From Microvelia longipes (Eukaryota; Arthropoda; Insecta; Hemiptera; Veliidae): a stretch of 64,000 bases of DNA. The position numbers and the translations under genes are program-made. Positions 22,251 to 37,258 of the stretch are shown one piece after another; positions within the stretch are counted from its first letter, which is position 1, and each line of letters begins with the position of its first letter. The stretch is from NCBI GenBank assembly GCA_018340805.1, contig JACMZG010000008.1, positions 80,353,542 to 80,417,541 on the forward strand, written 5' to 3'. Under the pieces are notes generated by a model that was not told the origin of the DNA, did no database searches, and saw nothing but the letters and a program-made list of their open reading frames with translations.

Positions 22251-22818
22251 CCACATTAATTTTACTTCTGAACAAATCATTAAACCTGCACAGCAAGATT
22301 ATTTATTATCTAAAGTCAGGTAAATTTTTATACAATGCATTGTAATTGATATTATTTCGTTAAAATAAAGAAATTTTATGAAAAAAAAATTACAAAAATG
22401 ATCACAATAAACGACCATAGTGGCAGCTTATTATTATGTAACTTAAACAAGAAACTAATTTATTTAAATAGGAGAGACTCGAGAATCCTTAACAACTAAT
22501 AAAAACTTTTAGTTTTTAAAATTTAAAATTACTAAAAATTTATTTTGATTGACACTTTTAAACCTGACTACGGAGAGTGATAATTTATTATGTGTTTATT
22601 CATAAAAGGTATTTTCACGTTGTAAATTTTCCGTTCAAGTAAAATATTAATTATGACTTGGAAACGCTGTTTAGTGTTTTATGTTGACTTGGGAAATTAT
22701 TTTACTGTTCAGCGAACTGGATAGTAAATATACAATGTTTATACAAGAACATAACTTGACCACTTAGAAGGTAACAATTTTCAAATACAGTGCAGAGTTA
22801 ATAAAAAATGCTTTTGAA

Positions 22819-23484
22819 TCCTCCAAATACAAAATAGCTATGTTTTACAGGGTCTAAAGTTAACATTTCAGCAGCTACCTCTTGAATATTCTTTATTTGA
22901 TTGTCTATATTAAGCCCTCCAAATGACAAAAGTACTATGTTTTAAGGGTCTAAAGTACTATTTCCACACAGCCACCTTGATATTATTTATTTGATGCTCT
23001 ATAATTAAGCTCCAAAGAACAAAAAGGTAGTTTTCTAAGGATCTAAAGTTTACTACTCACAGCCTACCTCTGATATATAATTTATTGATGCTCAATAACT
23101 GCCTCCAAATGACAAAAATAGCTTTTTTTAAGGGTCTAAAGTTACCTATTCACAGCTAACCTCTGAAATTATTTATTTGATTGCTCTAATATAGCTCCAA
23201 CTTATGACAAAATGTATGTTTTTTAAAGGGTCTAAAGTTACTATTTCACAGCCTACCTCTGAAATTATTTATTTGATGCTCTTATATTAAGCTCAAATGA
23301 CAAAATCGCAATGTTGTTAAGGGTCTCAATTACTATTTCACAAGCTACCCTCTGAATTTATTTTTTGATTGCTCTACTATAAGCCTCCAATGACCAAATG
23401 CTATGTTTTAAGTCTACAAGTTACTATTTCACAAGCCTACCTCTGAATATTGATTTATTTGAATTGCTTCTATATTAAGCCTCG
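22819..23484 (-). repeat. Mirror copy of the 96 bp minisatellite
   Basis: Seven degraded units, the reverse complement of 36600-37258. Indels differ from unit to unit. Confidence 0.85.
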
Positions 23485-24172
23485 CTAGATCAGGACATAT
23501 TTTCTATAACATTTATAGTGATACACATAGGCAAAGGATGAAACGAGATCTTAAAAAATATAAATTAACATATAATATTAGGCATATGCATAAATTAGAT
23601 ATATAAAGTTGTAAATTTTAATAGCAAAAAGATAAAAACATATTCAATGTATGCATCATAAAAACCTTGAACTTAAAATTTTTATTCTCAAAATATTCTT
23701 CCGTAGACCTTTGAGTGTAATTTTTTTCTAACACATTTCCACGAAAGAAAACATTTGTCTTTAATAGTCGCTATTAAATGACAGACCGGTTTAAAAAGTA
23801 AAGAAAGGATTTTAGTCCTGGGAGCTATTATCAACTAGAGCCAGTAATCCCTAGGGTCAGATAATGTAATGTCCTAAGACCGTTTGATCTTTCAAACTTC
23901 AGCTTTTGAACCTCTAGCAACATTTTAAATAACATTCAATCCAAGAAGTTTTAAATGTGGTGTAAATGAAAGGATAGCGTTCGTAGAATTTAATTCGAAA
24001 TTAATTTCAAGATAACCAGGGTAACAAGTGAATTAAATTTAAACTCACTTTTTGGTATTATTATAATTTAAGTTTACACACTACATAGTGTAGGTGTAAA
24101 ATAGCAAGAAGTTTACAAAGCGTTTTTGAGATTCCTGAAACACATTTGAAATATAATTCGACAAACAAAATC

Positions 24173-24830
24173 GGTACCGGGATCCTCGGATCATTCTCAT
24201 TTATCACGGATCCGTACGTTATTTAACGATTTCAACCCATTTCACTCGCCTCAACAAGAAGTCACTTGAATTTGTTAATATCTGTCAAAATCATAGTGGT
24301 AACTCCGGTACTGACTCGATCGATCTGCTTGTCATTATTGATCAAATCAAGAACTCAATACATGGCCTGTTTGAATATACTTTAAAATACATATCATTAC
24401 TAAAGAGATACAGGCCAAGATTTCAACTCAAATAATGTCCTCGTTTTTATATATCTTTTTTAGAGTCTGGATAAAAATTAAACTAATGCGATAAAATGAA
24501 ACAAGACACATGTTGAATCTTAGTAAAACTCTATGCGTACTAAATTTTAAATGATCCGCATATTTTTTCCGATTTTAATCATTCATTTTACAAGTCATTA
24601 ATGACGGTCAATGCGTATTCTGGATGAAGACCAACTAAATTAAAAAATTGATTTTTATTCAAGTTTAACTCTCTAAGCATCATGATAAAGGAACAACACA
24701 TCACCAATAACAAATTCACACACCCAAATAAACAACAAAATGGGAAAAACCACCAATTGGTCAGGGTGAAATCCCGTTTCAGAACATTTTTTTGCAATTC
24801 CAAATACTTTTCCTATAAAACTATGCAAAA
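24173..24830 (-). repeat. Mirror copy of the near-complete composite 5S-type element
   Basis: Reverse complement of 35184-35893, with numerous indels. Confidence 0.8.
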
Positions 24831-27800
24831 ATGAGGAAAGGAGTGGAACAAAAGAGAAATATTTAGCATAAATATCAGCACACTTATATCAAATAACAAT
24901 AAAATCAAAAAAGTTTAGAGCTACGAAACAATACATAAAATACAGAATTACGTCATTCGTAAAAAATGAAAATCTTGTCCGAATAAAAATTTGAACAATT
25001 AAATAGCATTTAGTCGTTAATTTGATGCTTAGTTGTCACATTTTTGACGAGTATTTAAAACTTGACAAAGTTAAACTAAAAAAAGAAGTAAAAAAAATGG
25101 GGAACTAATTTTTTAAACTATCCGCTTTTAACTTAAATAAGAAATTTTTATAGTTTTAAAAAAAAATATAAAGCAATTGTGAATAATAAATCCACAATAT
25201 TTTTTACCCATTAAAAAGTTTTAAAGTGTCTTTTTATTAGTGTATTGCAAATACTAATTGCACAATTTTTCTGTAAAAATACAATTAAAATATTTATTTA
25301 AGTATATAATTAATTTGATATCTCCCAAATAATTTTGTCGGCTCTTTGAATTCTATCATTTAACTAATAATATTTACATCATAAATAAAAAAAGTATTAA
25401 AATAAAATATAATAGTTACTTATTAATCTGATAATAACACAAGTACAAATCTGATAAGTGACAATAGTAATTAAGTAATTACTAATAGTAAGAATGTTTA
25501 ATAGTATTAAACATAGAAATATCATTAAATAACATAAGTATAAATTAAAGAGTAATAAAAATTATAACCAGATATAAAAATAGTAGTAAATAAAAAAAAG
25601 CAAAAATTGTTATTATTTATTTAGATATGTTATAATTACACTTATAAATCAAAGGACTGATTTAAGAAAGTAAGAATAATACTAGCAATTAAGTTTGTAA
25701 CAGCTAAAAAGTAAAAGGCAAAAAAAATAAATAATTATTATTTAGAAAAGTTTTCCAAATGACTTTAATAAAATCGTTTAGTAGCAATTTCCAATAATAA
25801 ATAACTATAAAAGAACTAAAAAGTTTAGTATTAAGTAATGCTTTTAATTAAGTTTTATTTCATTTTTATTATCATAATTTATACGGAAGAAATTTTTTCT
25901 CATTTTTGATCTTAAAAAATTTGACGTAATAAGATAGGTAAAGGACTAAAAAAAAAAGTAGTAGAGTAAAATTTCTCTGCAAAAAATTTTGGATTAAAAA
26001 GATAGATAAAAAAAGATTAGTGGATACAAATGGTAATATGTAAATAAATATACCTTAAATTTGTCTAACTGTACAGTGTATAGAATGCAAAAGTAGTAAA
26101 TAAAATTACGAATAGCACAACTACAAAGGTAGAGTGATTTTGTACGAAGTTTCAAACTCTCTAGAATATTTACACTGGTGCTATATGATAGAGACACACC
26201 ATACACAGGGACAATTTGTGAAACCACTCAGAGCGTTAAACCCTAACGGATACTTGTCGTTTCGGATTTCGCAAACACATATTTTTCCTATATAAACACG
26301 GTATAGAATGTGACAAGTAAAAAACATTAGCAATAAATAATTTTTTTTTTATTAAATATTATAAAATCACAAAGAAGTGATGACCCAATAATGAAGTGAA
26401 AAGAAGAAGAATGGCCATGATACTCATCAAGGAATGCTGAGTCAAAAACTACTTTCCGGTAAACGACGAATATCAAAAGAGATTTTTAACAAGAAATTTA
26501 ACTTATACCTGTGTAACAATCTTACAATTAATTCAAACATTACGAGAACCACCATAAGAAGGAAAAATCTGGTACTTCGATAACTTTTCCTAAAACACAA
26601 TTGGATTCGCTACGGCCCAATCCTCATTAACTTGGATCGATCCGCTCGTTGTATAATAAATTAAGTATATTATTCATTGTTAAAAATGGTGTACTATTCT
26701 ATTATATTTAAAAAAAAGGTTGTATTATACTTACTTTATCAAGAGTACTAAAGTACTAAGTCAGTAGTTAACTAGTAGTAGTTATAAAGTACTGTACTAT
26801 TAAATTTTATCAAGTTTTATAAATAGAACTACTTATGAAATTTCTTTTTATAAATAGTTGTATTTATAAACTTGATTTTTCATTAGATAAGAGGTGTTAC
26901 TATTATTCAACATATTGGTAAAAAAGATGTTCTTAACGTTATTAGTTAACATAGGAATCATTATTAGATCATTATAATTAAAAAAGTATAAATGTTCGAA
27001 CCATTTTGACTTATTTTAAACCTGTTTATGAATTGGTTAAATATTCGTTTATCGAGAGACTTTGAAACTGTTCAGTTTTATTATATTGGATTATCTTTTC
27101 TGTCATGGTTATAGCAAAACTCCATTCTATAATTCATTATCCGTATTAAATAATATAATTTAACGAACACGAAACATCACATGATTTCAAAAAATAATTA
27201 GATATTATTAAATAAATAAGATTAAACAAGACTTCAGTGGGAACATAACTCAAAGTTCCGCTTCAAAGTTATTTAGTGTTCATTTATTTCTTATCAAAAA
27301 GTTTTATTCGAGTTGATTAATTGACTAAATAAATGAGTCAGTTAATGGACAAATAATACGTAATACTTAAACATTAATAATCAAACATAATCTAACCTGA
27401 TAAATAAATGATGAGAATAAAATTCATCCAAATAGTGGATTTCATCCTTTCATTGTTCTAATGACGATCTCCAAATAGTATAGATATCGATTCAAATCGA
27501 TTTAATTCGAAAAAATAGCACAATTGTATGGAACTGTAATCATAAAAATAAATTTAGTCAACAATCGTTGTCGAAAATTACGGCGGTAAAGAAAAGATAG
27601 ATTTTGTAAAGAAATCACTAGACGTGGGTTAATGAAGACTGAAGCTGGAATTGCTTGCGAGTGCAGGCGGGAAGCGATCACAGCACCCCTAGCGTACAAC
27701 TATCACTACACCCTATGCACTTCAAAACTTCCTTCACAAAACGATCTTAAAAACAGCACCTCTAATTATGAAAAAACGCATTAAAACACTCAATCATGTT

Positions 27801-28547
27801 ATTAGTAAATAAAATTCACTAAACAAGATATAACTAATCGTAATTTAAATAAAATTAAATACAAAATAACAGTTTATGATAAAATATTTGAAAAAGAATG
27901 AAACAAAATGATCTCGGTTATTCAACGGGTTGATACTGGAGGCAACAACCTTGACCACCTGTTCTACTATCTCCCACTATTTTTAACAAAAACCATGACG
28001 TCATAGTCGTCATTCGTATTCTTCACCTCTCTGATATACATAGTATACTGGAAATTAATATCGTAGAAAAAGACTGCAGACAGGTCGAAAAGCTAACATA
28101 GTTTACCTAACTCATTGACAGCATAACAATAGATTGGTAAGGAAACTCAAACAGTACCAGTTAGCGTACTATTTATATTTTTACAGTTCATTGCCTTTTT
28201 ATCTATGAATATCATGATACCAGACAGCAAGGTACGCAAACTGTAGGCCCCGCGGAATCCTCATTTAGATAAATAGTACTTGCTAAAGATATTATTACTA
28301 TACGGCCTAATAGGTTAAATTGTGAAACCTCCGAAAAAGTAAACCTGCCACCTATAATTATAATACAATAATAATAAGTAAAAATTACAATAACTTATAT
28401 AGGAGATATAAAAATAAAAATTAAGACACAAACAATGTGCGGGAAGCCAAAATCAATTGATCATTTATACCTTAATCACTCTTGAAGGAGTTTCAATGAG
28501 GTTACGCAAAGCCCTGAGACCCCAAAAAGATGTTTCAGCCTCTCATT

Positions 28548-29140
28548 ATTGAGATAGGCCATGCCCTCAGATATATCTCTATGGAATCAAGTTTGGATAG
28601 GTAATGCCCTTTTAGTATATACCTATGGAAATCATGTGTTGAGATAGGTATGCCTCTAGTTAATCTCTATGGAATCAATGTATTGAGCTAGATACCCCTT
28701 AGATATTTCTATGGAATCAATGTTTGAATAGATAATGGTATATATTTATGGAACAATGTATTGAGAAGGCAATGCCCCTCTAGTATATATCTCTATGAGA
28801 TCAATGTATTGAGATAGGTATTCCTCTCTAGTAATATCTCTATGGAATCATGTATTGAGATAGGCCACCCCTCTAGTAATATATCTCTATGGAATTAATG
28901 TATTGAGATAGATAAGGCCCCCTCTAGAGTATATCTTCTATGGAATCAAGTATTGAGATAGGCAATCCCTAGTATATATCCTATGGAATCATATGTATTG
29001 AGATAGGCATGTCCCTCTAGTTATATCTCTAAATGAACAATGTATTGAGATAGGCAATGTCCCTCTAGTATATATATCTATGGAATCAATGTATTGAGAT
29101 AGGTAATGTCCCTAGTATATATCTATATGGAATCAATTTA
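28548..29140 (-). repeat. Mirror copy of the 50 bp minisatellite
   Basis: Noisy units matching the reverse complement of 12250-12905; several units have lost 1-15 bases. Confidence 0.88.
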
Positions 29141-29858
29141 TTAAAAAATAGTACAAGGGAACTTTTCCATATCACATTGGATTTGCAACGCTCATCCTCT
29201 ACTCTGATTCGATTCGCTCGTCCTCAGAAAACAGAAGTACTTAAATTTACACTGCAACACGTCTCCGAGCTCTCTTGCTCGTCCTCAATAGTAAGAATAC
29301 ATCCGGCCCTTATCTTTTTTATCTCCGTCCCCATTAAAAATTTAAATTACTTATACGCATTGCTAACCTCCTTATTGAACGTTTTAAGTTTAGCCTCGCG
29401 AAACTACTTAAATTTACAGTCCAACTTTATAATTTTAAGATCGATAACTTTTTCAACAACCAATTTATTACATAGCCTTTATTTTGTTTATTTCATAAAA
29501 TATGAGAGAACAATTGTACTAGCCAATAAATAGAATTGCGATATGTGTAGTTGGCACTGCCAGTTTTTCAGCTTTCTAACAACACCAGAATAGACTAAAA
29601 TTATAGTTTAATTTAACCAATACAAACTTAATTGATGATTCTTGACTTATTCAAGTACATACAATCAATGTCATAAACTAATTTTCGGAAATTTTTATTA
29701 GATAGTTATAGTTTTTGGCAGTACTACACTGTTTTTAGCGAATTTCCTTTGAAAATTCGCCTAATGGATAGGCGTCATGGCGGAATTCGAACCTCGGACC
29801 ACGACACAAATCCGTTTCAGAAGTCCCTTATGACGAAAAAAAATTTTTCGTGAGACTC

Positions 29859-29993
<135 letters not shown>

Positions 29994-30561
29994 ACGAAAA
30001 ATTTTTTTCGTCATAAGGACTTCTGAAACGGATTTGTGTCGTGGTCCGAGGTTCGAATTCCGCCATGACGCCTATCCCATTAGGCGAATTTTCAAAGGAA
30101 ATTCGCTAAAAACAGTGTAGTACTCCCCAAAAACTAGTAACTATCTAATAAAAATTTCCGAAAAATTAGTTTATGACATTGATTGTATGTACTTGAATAA
30201 GTCAAGAAATCATCAATTAAGTTTGTATTGGTTAAATTATAAACTATAATTTTAGTCTATTTCTGGTTGTTAGTTAGAAAGCTGAAAACTGCAGGTGCAA
30301 ACATACACATATCGCAATTCTATTTATTGGCTAAGTACATTGTTCTCTTCATATTTTATGAAAATAAACAAAATAAAGGCTATGTAATAAATTGGTTGTT
30401 GAAAAAGTTATCGACTCTTAAAATTATAAGAGTTGACTGTAAATTATAGTAGTTTCGCGAGGCTAAACTTAAAACGTTCAAATAAGGAGGTTAGCAATGC
30501 GTATAAGTAATTAAATTTTTAATTGGGGACGGAGATAAAAAAGATAAGGGGCCGGATGTAT

Positions 30562-30715
30562 TCTTACTATTTGAGGACGAGCAAAGAGAGCTCGGAGACG
30601 TGTTGCAGTGTAAATTTAAGTACTTCTGTTTTCTGAGGACGAGCGAATCGAATCAGAAGTAGGGAGGATGAGCGTTGCAAATCCAATGTGATATGGAAAA
30701 GTTCCCTTGTACCTA
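30562..30715 (+). repeat. Second copy of the composite tail fragment at 12100
   Basis: Almost identical to 12100-12245. Confidence 0.8.
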
Positions 30716-30721
30716 TTTTTT

Positions 30722-31338
30722 TAATAAATTGATTCCATATAGATATATACTAGAGGGACATTACCTATCTCAATACATTGATTCCATAGAGATATATACT
30801 AGAGGGACATTGCCTATCTCAATACATTGATTCCATAGAGATATATACTAGAGGGACATTGCCTATCTCAATCATTGATTCCATAAGATATATCTAGATT
30901 GCTATCTCAATACATTGATTCCATTATACTCTAGAGGGGGCCTTATCTATCTCAATACATTAATTCCATAGAGATATATACTAGAGGGGGCGTGGCCTAT
31001 CTCAATACATTGATTCCATAGAGATATATACTAGAGGGACATTACCTATCTCAATACATTGATTCTATAGAGATATAGAGGGGATATCTCATACATTGAT
31101 TCCATAGAATATATACTAGAGGGGCATTACTATCTCAATACATTGATTCCAAGAGATATATACTAGAGGGGATTATCTATCTCAATACATTGATTCCATA
31201 GAGATATATACTAGAGGGGGCATTACCTATCTCAACACATTGATTCCATAGAGATATATACTAGAAGGGGCATTACCTATCACAATACATTGATTCCATA
31301 GAGATATATACTAGAGGGGGCATGGCCTATCTCAATAA
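30722..31338. repeat. Second copy of the 50 bp minisatellite
   Basis: Thirteen units corresponding one-to-one with 12250-12905, including the diagnostic fifth and sixth units. Several units between 30870 and 31170 are shortened by deletions that look like unpolished sequence. Confidence 0.9.
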
Positions 31339-32460
31339 ATTGAGAGGCCTGAAACATCTTTTTGGGGCTCTCAGGGGCTTTGCGTAACCTCATTGAAACC
31401 TCCTTCAAGAGTGAGTTAAGGTTATAATGAATCAATTGATTTTGGCTTCCCGCACATTGTTTGTGTCTTAATTTTTATTTTAATATTCCTATATAAGTTA
31501 TTGTAATTTGTACTGATTATTTGATTGTATTTATAATTATAGGTGGTCAGGTTACTTTTTCGAGGTTTCACAATTTAACCTATAGGGCCTATAGTAATAA
31601 TATCTTTATGCAAGTACTATTTATCTAAAATGAGGATTCGCGGGGCTCTACAGTTTGCGTACCTTTGCTGTCTGGTATCATGATATCATAGATAAAAAGA
31701 GCAATGAACTGTAAAAATATAAATAGTACGCTAACTGTTACTGTTTGAGGTTTCCTTACCCAATCTATTGTTAATGCTGTCAATGAGTTAGGTAAACTAT
31801 GTTAGCTTTTCGACCTGTCTGCAGGTCCTTTTTCTACGAATATAATTTCCAGTATACTATGTATATCAGAGAGGTAGAAGAATTACGAATGACGACTATG
31901 ACGTCATGGTTTTTGTTAAAAATAGTGGGAGATAGGTAGAACAGGTGGTCAAGGTTGTTTGCCTCCAGTATTCAACCCGTAGATAAACCGAGATCATTTT
32001 GTTTCATTTCTTTTCAAATATTTTATCATAAACTGTTATTTTGTATTTAATTTTATTTAAATTACGATTAGTTAATCTTTGTTTAGTGAATTTTATTTAC
32101 TAATAAACATGATGAAGTGTTTGAATGCGTTTTTTCAATAATTAGAGGTGCTGTTTTTAAGATCGTTTTGTGAAAGGAAGTTTTGAAGTGCATAGGGGGT
32201 GTAGTTGATAAGTTTGTACGCTAGGGGTGCTGTGATCGCTTCCCGCCTGCACTCGCCAAGCAATTCCAGCTTCAGTCTTCATTAACCCACCGGTCTAGTG
32301 ATTTCTTTACAAAATCTATCTTTCGTTTTACCGGTAATTTTCGACAACGATTGTTGACTAAATTTATTTTTATGATTACAGTTCCATACAATTGTGCTAT
32401 TTTTTCGAATTAATCGATTTGAATCGATATCTATACTATTTGGAGATCGTCATTAGAACA

Positions 32461-32518
32461 ATGAAAAGGATGAAATCCACTATTTGGATGAATTTTATTC
32501 TCATCATTTATTTATCAG
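32461..32518 (+). CDS. Second copy of the speculative signal-peptide exon
   Basis: Identical to 14031-14088 with the same candidate splice donor. If the duplication is an assembly artefact this is the same locus and adds no weight. Confidence 0.18.
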
Positions 32519-35183
32519 GTTAGATTATGTTTGATTATTAATGTTTTAAAGTATTACGTATTTATTTAGTCCATTAACTGACTCATTTATTTAGTCCATT
32601 AATCAACTCGAATAAAACTTTTTGATAAGAAATAAATTGAAAACACTAAATAACTTTGAAGCGGAACTTTTGAGGTTATGTTCGCCACTGAAGTCTTTGT
32701 TAATCTTATTTATTTTAATAATATCTAATTATTTTTTGAAATCATGTGATGTTCGTGTTCGTTAATATTATATTATTATTAATACGGGTATAAGTGAAAT
32801 ATAGACATGGAGTTTTTCTATAACACTGACAGAAAACATAATCCAATAATAATAACAACTGAACAGTTCAAAGTCTCTACGATAACAGAATATTACAATT
32901 TCATAAACAGGTTTAAATAAGTCAAAATGGTCGAACATTTATACTTTTTTAATTAATAATGATCATAAATAATGATTCCTATTTAACTAATAACGGTAAG
33001 AACATCTTTTTTACCAATGATGTTAATAATAGTAACACCCTCTTATCTAATGATAATAATCAAAGTTTTATAAATAGAACTATTTATAAAAAGAAAATTT
33101 ATAAGTAGTTCTATTTATAAAACTTTGATAAAGTTATAATGTAACAGTACTTTATAACTACGTACTTAGTTAACTACGTGACTTAGTACTTTAGTACTTT
33201 GATAAGTAAGTAATAATACAACCTTTTTTTTAAATAATAATAGACATAGTTACACCATTTTTAACCAATGATAATAATACTAATATTATTATTACAACGA
33301 GCGAATCGAGTCCAAAGTAATGAGGATGGGCGTAGCGAATCCAATGTGTTTAGGAAAAGTTTCGAAGTACCCAGATTTTTCCTCTTAGTGGTGGTTCTCC
33401 GTTAAGTGGTTTGAATTATTTAAGATTGTTCACAGTAAGTTAAATTTCTTGATAAAAATGCTCTTTTGATATTCGTCGTTTACCCGGAAAGTATTTGTGA
33501 CTCAGCATTCCTGATGAGGTTAATCATGACCCATTCTTCTTCTTTTACTTCCAATTTATGGTCATCACTTTTTTGTGATTTTTATTAATAGTTTAATAAA
33601 AAAAAAATTATTATTGCTATGTTTTTTACTTTTCAACATTTATACCGTAGTTATATAGGAAAAATATTGTGTTTGCGAAAAAATCCGAAACCGGAAGTAT
33701 CCGTTTCAGGTGTTTTAAAGGCCTCCTGAGTGGTTTTCACAAAGTTGTCTGTCTGTATGTGTGTGTCTCTTATCATCATAGCACCCAGTGTATTAATAAT
33801 GCTAGAGAGTTGAAACTTCGTACAAAAATCACTCTACCTTTGTAGTTGTGCTATTCGGAATTTTATTTACTACTTTAGTTGCAATTCTATACAGCTGTAC
33901 AAGATTAGACAAATAAGGTATATTTATTTACATATTACCCATTGTATCCACTAATCTTTTTTTATCTATCTTTTTAAATCAAAATTTTTGCAGAGGAATA
34001 ATTTTTACTCTACTAATTTTTATTTTATTAGTCTTTACCTATCTTATTACGTCAAATTTTTTAAGATCAAAAATGAGAAAGAAATTTCTTTCCGTCATAA
34101 AATTATTATAATAAAAAATGAAAATTAAAACATTAATTTAAAAGCAGTTACTTAATACATTAAACTTTTTAAGTTCTTTTATAGTTATTTTATTAACTTG
34201 GAAAATTGGCTACTAAAAACGTTTTATTAAAGTCATTTGGAAAACATTTTTCTAAATAATAATTTATTTATTTTTTTGCCTTTTACTTTTTAGCTGTTAC
34301 AAACATTAATTGCTAGTATTATTCTTTACTTTCTTAAAATCAGTCCTTTGATTTATAAGTGTAATTATATAACATATCTAAATAAATAATAAACAATTTT
34401 TGCTTTTTTTAATTTACCTACTATTTATATCTGGTTAATAAGTTTTTATTACTCTTTAATTTATTACTTAATGTTATTAATGATATTTCTATGTTTAATT
34501 ACTATTAAACATTATTACTATAGTAATTACATTATTATTTATTGTCACTTATCAGATTTGTCACTTGTTACTTATCAGATTAATAAGTAACTATTATATT
34601 TTTATTTAATACTTTTTTTTATTTATTTATGTAAATATTACTTATTAAATGATAGAATTCAAAGAGCGACAAAATTATTTGGAGTATACAAATAATTAGT
34701 ATACTATACAATAATATATTTTAATTGTATTTTACAGAAAATTGTGCTAATTTAAGTATTTGCATACACTAATAAAAATACACTTTAAAACTTTTTAATG
34801 GGTAAAAAAAATTGTGGAATTTATTATTCAACAATTGCTTTATTATTTTTTTACTTAATTTCTTTAGTTTAAGTTAAAAGAGCGGATAGTTTAAAAAAAA
34901 TATAGTATCCCCCATTATTTTTTACTTCCTTTTTTAGTTTAACTTTTGTCAAGTTTTTAAGTACCTTCGTCAAAAATGTGACAACTAAGCCAATCAAATA
35001 TAACGATAATGCTTTTAAATTGGTTCAATTTATTATTCGGACAGATTTCATTTTTTTACGGAAATTGACGTAATTCTGTATTGTTATTTATTGTTTGTAG
35101 CTCTAAACTTTTTTGATTTTATTGTTATTTGAATCATAAGTGTGCTGATATATTATGCTAAATATTTCTCTTTTGTTCACTCC

Positions 35184-35893
35184 TTTTCCTCATTGTTGCC
35201 ATAGGTTTATAGGAAAAGTATTGGAATTGCAAAAAAATGTCTGAAACCGGGATTTCACCTGACCAATTGGTGGTTTTTCCCAAGTTGTCTGTCTTTATTT
35301 GGGTGTGTGAATTTGCTTATTGGTATGTGTGTGTTCCTTTTATCAATATGCTAGAGAGTTAAACTTGAATAAAAATCAATTTTTTAGATTTAGTTGTGCT
35401 ATCCAGAAAATGACGTCATTGACCGTCATTAATGACTTGTAAAATTGAATGATTAAAAATCGGAAAAAAATATGCGGATCAATTTAAAATTTAGTACGCA
35501 TATAGTTTTACATAAGATCAACAAATGTGTCTTGTTTCATTTTATTATCAGCATTAGTTAAATTTTTATCCAGACTCTAAAAAGATATATAAAAACGAGA
35601 AATTATTTGAGTTGAAATTTGGGCGTGGATATCTCTTTAGGTAATGAATATGTATTTTAAGTAATATTCAAACAAGGCATGTATTGAAGGTTCTTGTTGA
35701 ATCAATAATGACAAGCAGCATCGATCGAGGTCAGTACCCGGAGGGTTACCACTATGATTTTGACAGATATTAAGACAAATTCAAGTGACTTCTATAGTTT
35801 GAGGACGAGTGAAGTGGGTTGAAATCGGTGAAAATGAACGTAGCGAATCCGGTGATAAATGAGGAAATGATCCGAGGTATCCCGTACCCGATT
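35184..35893 (+). repeat. Composite 5S-type element, complete copy
   Basis: This gives the full architecture in about 710 bp. The 5' hairpin begins with TTTTCCT (35184-35190). TGACGTCA lies near 35412 and the degenerate 5S-like module at about 35705-35760. The tail has TTTGAGGACGAGTGAAGTGG, GAACGTAGCGAATCCGGTGA, TGAGGAAATGATCCGAGGTA and CCCGTACCCGATT. Up to 35836 it duplicates the copy at 16750. Confidence 0.82.
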
Positions 35894-36599
35894 TGTTTGT
35901 CGATATAATTTCAAAATGTGTTTCAGTGAATCTCAAAAACGCTTTGTAATACATTCTGCTATTTTACACCTACACTATGTAGTGTGTAAACTAAATTATA
36001 ATAATACTCAAAAAGTGAGTTTAAATTAATTCACTTTTACCCTGGTTATCTTGAAATTAAATTTCGAATTAAATTTCTGAGAACGCTATCTCTTTCATTT
36101 ACACCAAATTTAAAATTCTTGGAATGTAAATGTTATTTAATGTTGTAGAAGGTTCAAAGCTGAAAGTTTGAAGATCAAACGGTCTTAGGGACATTACCAT
36201 TATCTGACCCTAGGGAGTTACTGCTCTAGTTTATAATAGCTCCCCAGGGACTAAAAATCCTTTTTCTTTACTTTTTAAAACCGAGTCTGTCATTTAATAG
36301 CTGACTATTAACAGACAAATGTTTTTCTTTAGTGGAAATGTTTAGAAAAAAATTACACTCAAAGGTCTACGGAAGAATATTTTAGAGATAAAAATTTTAA
36401 GTTCAAGGTTTTTTATGATGCATAACATTGAATATTTTTATCTTTCTTTGCGTATAAATTTTACAAACTTATATATGCTAAATTTATTTTGCATTTATGC
36501 CTAATAAGTTATGTTACATTTATATTTTATAAGATCTCGTTTCACTCCTTTGCCTATGTGTATCACTATAAATGTTATAGAAATATGTCTGATCTAGCG

Positions 36600-37258
36600 A
36601 GGCTTAATATAAGCAATCAATAAATAATATTCAGAGGTAGGCTGTGAAATAGTAACTTTAGACCCTTAAAACATAGCTATTTGTATTTGGAGGCTTAATA
36701 TAGAGCAATCAAATAAATAATATTCAGAGGTAGGCTGTGAAATAGTAACTTTAGACCCTTAAAAACATAGCTATTTTGTCATTTGGAGGCTTAATATAGA
36801 GCAATCAAATAAATAATATTCAGAGGTAGGCTGTGAAATAGTAACTTTAGACCCTTAAAACATAGCTATTTGTCATTTGGAGGCTTAATATAGAGCAATC
36901 AAATAATAATATTCAGAGGTAGGCTGTGAAATAGTAACTTTAGACCTTAAAACATAGCTATTTTGTCATTTGGAGGCTTAATATAGAGCAAATCAAATAA
37001 ATAATATTCAGAGGTAGGCTGTGAAATAGTAACTTTAGACCTTAAAAACATAGCTATTTTGTCATTTGGAGGCTAATATAGAGCAATCAATAATAAATAT
37101 TCAGAGGTAGGCTGTGAAATAGTAACTTTAGACCCTTAAAAACATAGCTATTTTGTCATTTGGAGCTTAATATAGAGCAATCAAATAAATAATATTCAGA
37201 GTAGGCTGTGAAATAGTAACTTTAGACCCTTAAAAACATAGCTATTTTGTCATTTGGA
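36600..37258. repeat. 96 bp minisatellite, 7 copies
   Basis: Units of about 91-97 bp run from GGAGGCTTAATATAGAGCAA through ATTCAGAGGTAGGCTGTGAA and GTAACTTTAGACCC to AACATAGCTATTTTGTCATT. They are nearly identical, differing by single-base losses and by TATTTGTA in unit one. Confidence 0.92.

Larger units (their letters stand above)
18403..29858 (-). repeat. Left arm of an 11.5 kb palindrome, noisy copy
   Basis: Throughout its length this is the reverse complement of 29991-41860. It differs mostly by short insertions and deletions, many in homopolymers (for example within 24173-24240 compared with 35830-35900). That pattern is what uncorrected long-read sequence looks like; evolved duplicates would be expected to show mainly substitutions. 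Features inside it are mirror copies of right-arm features. Confidence 0.93.
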
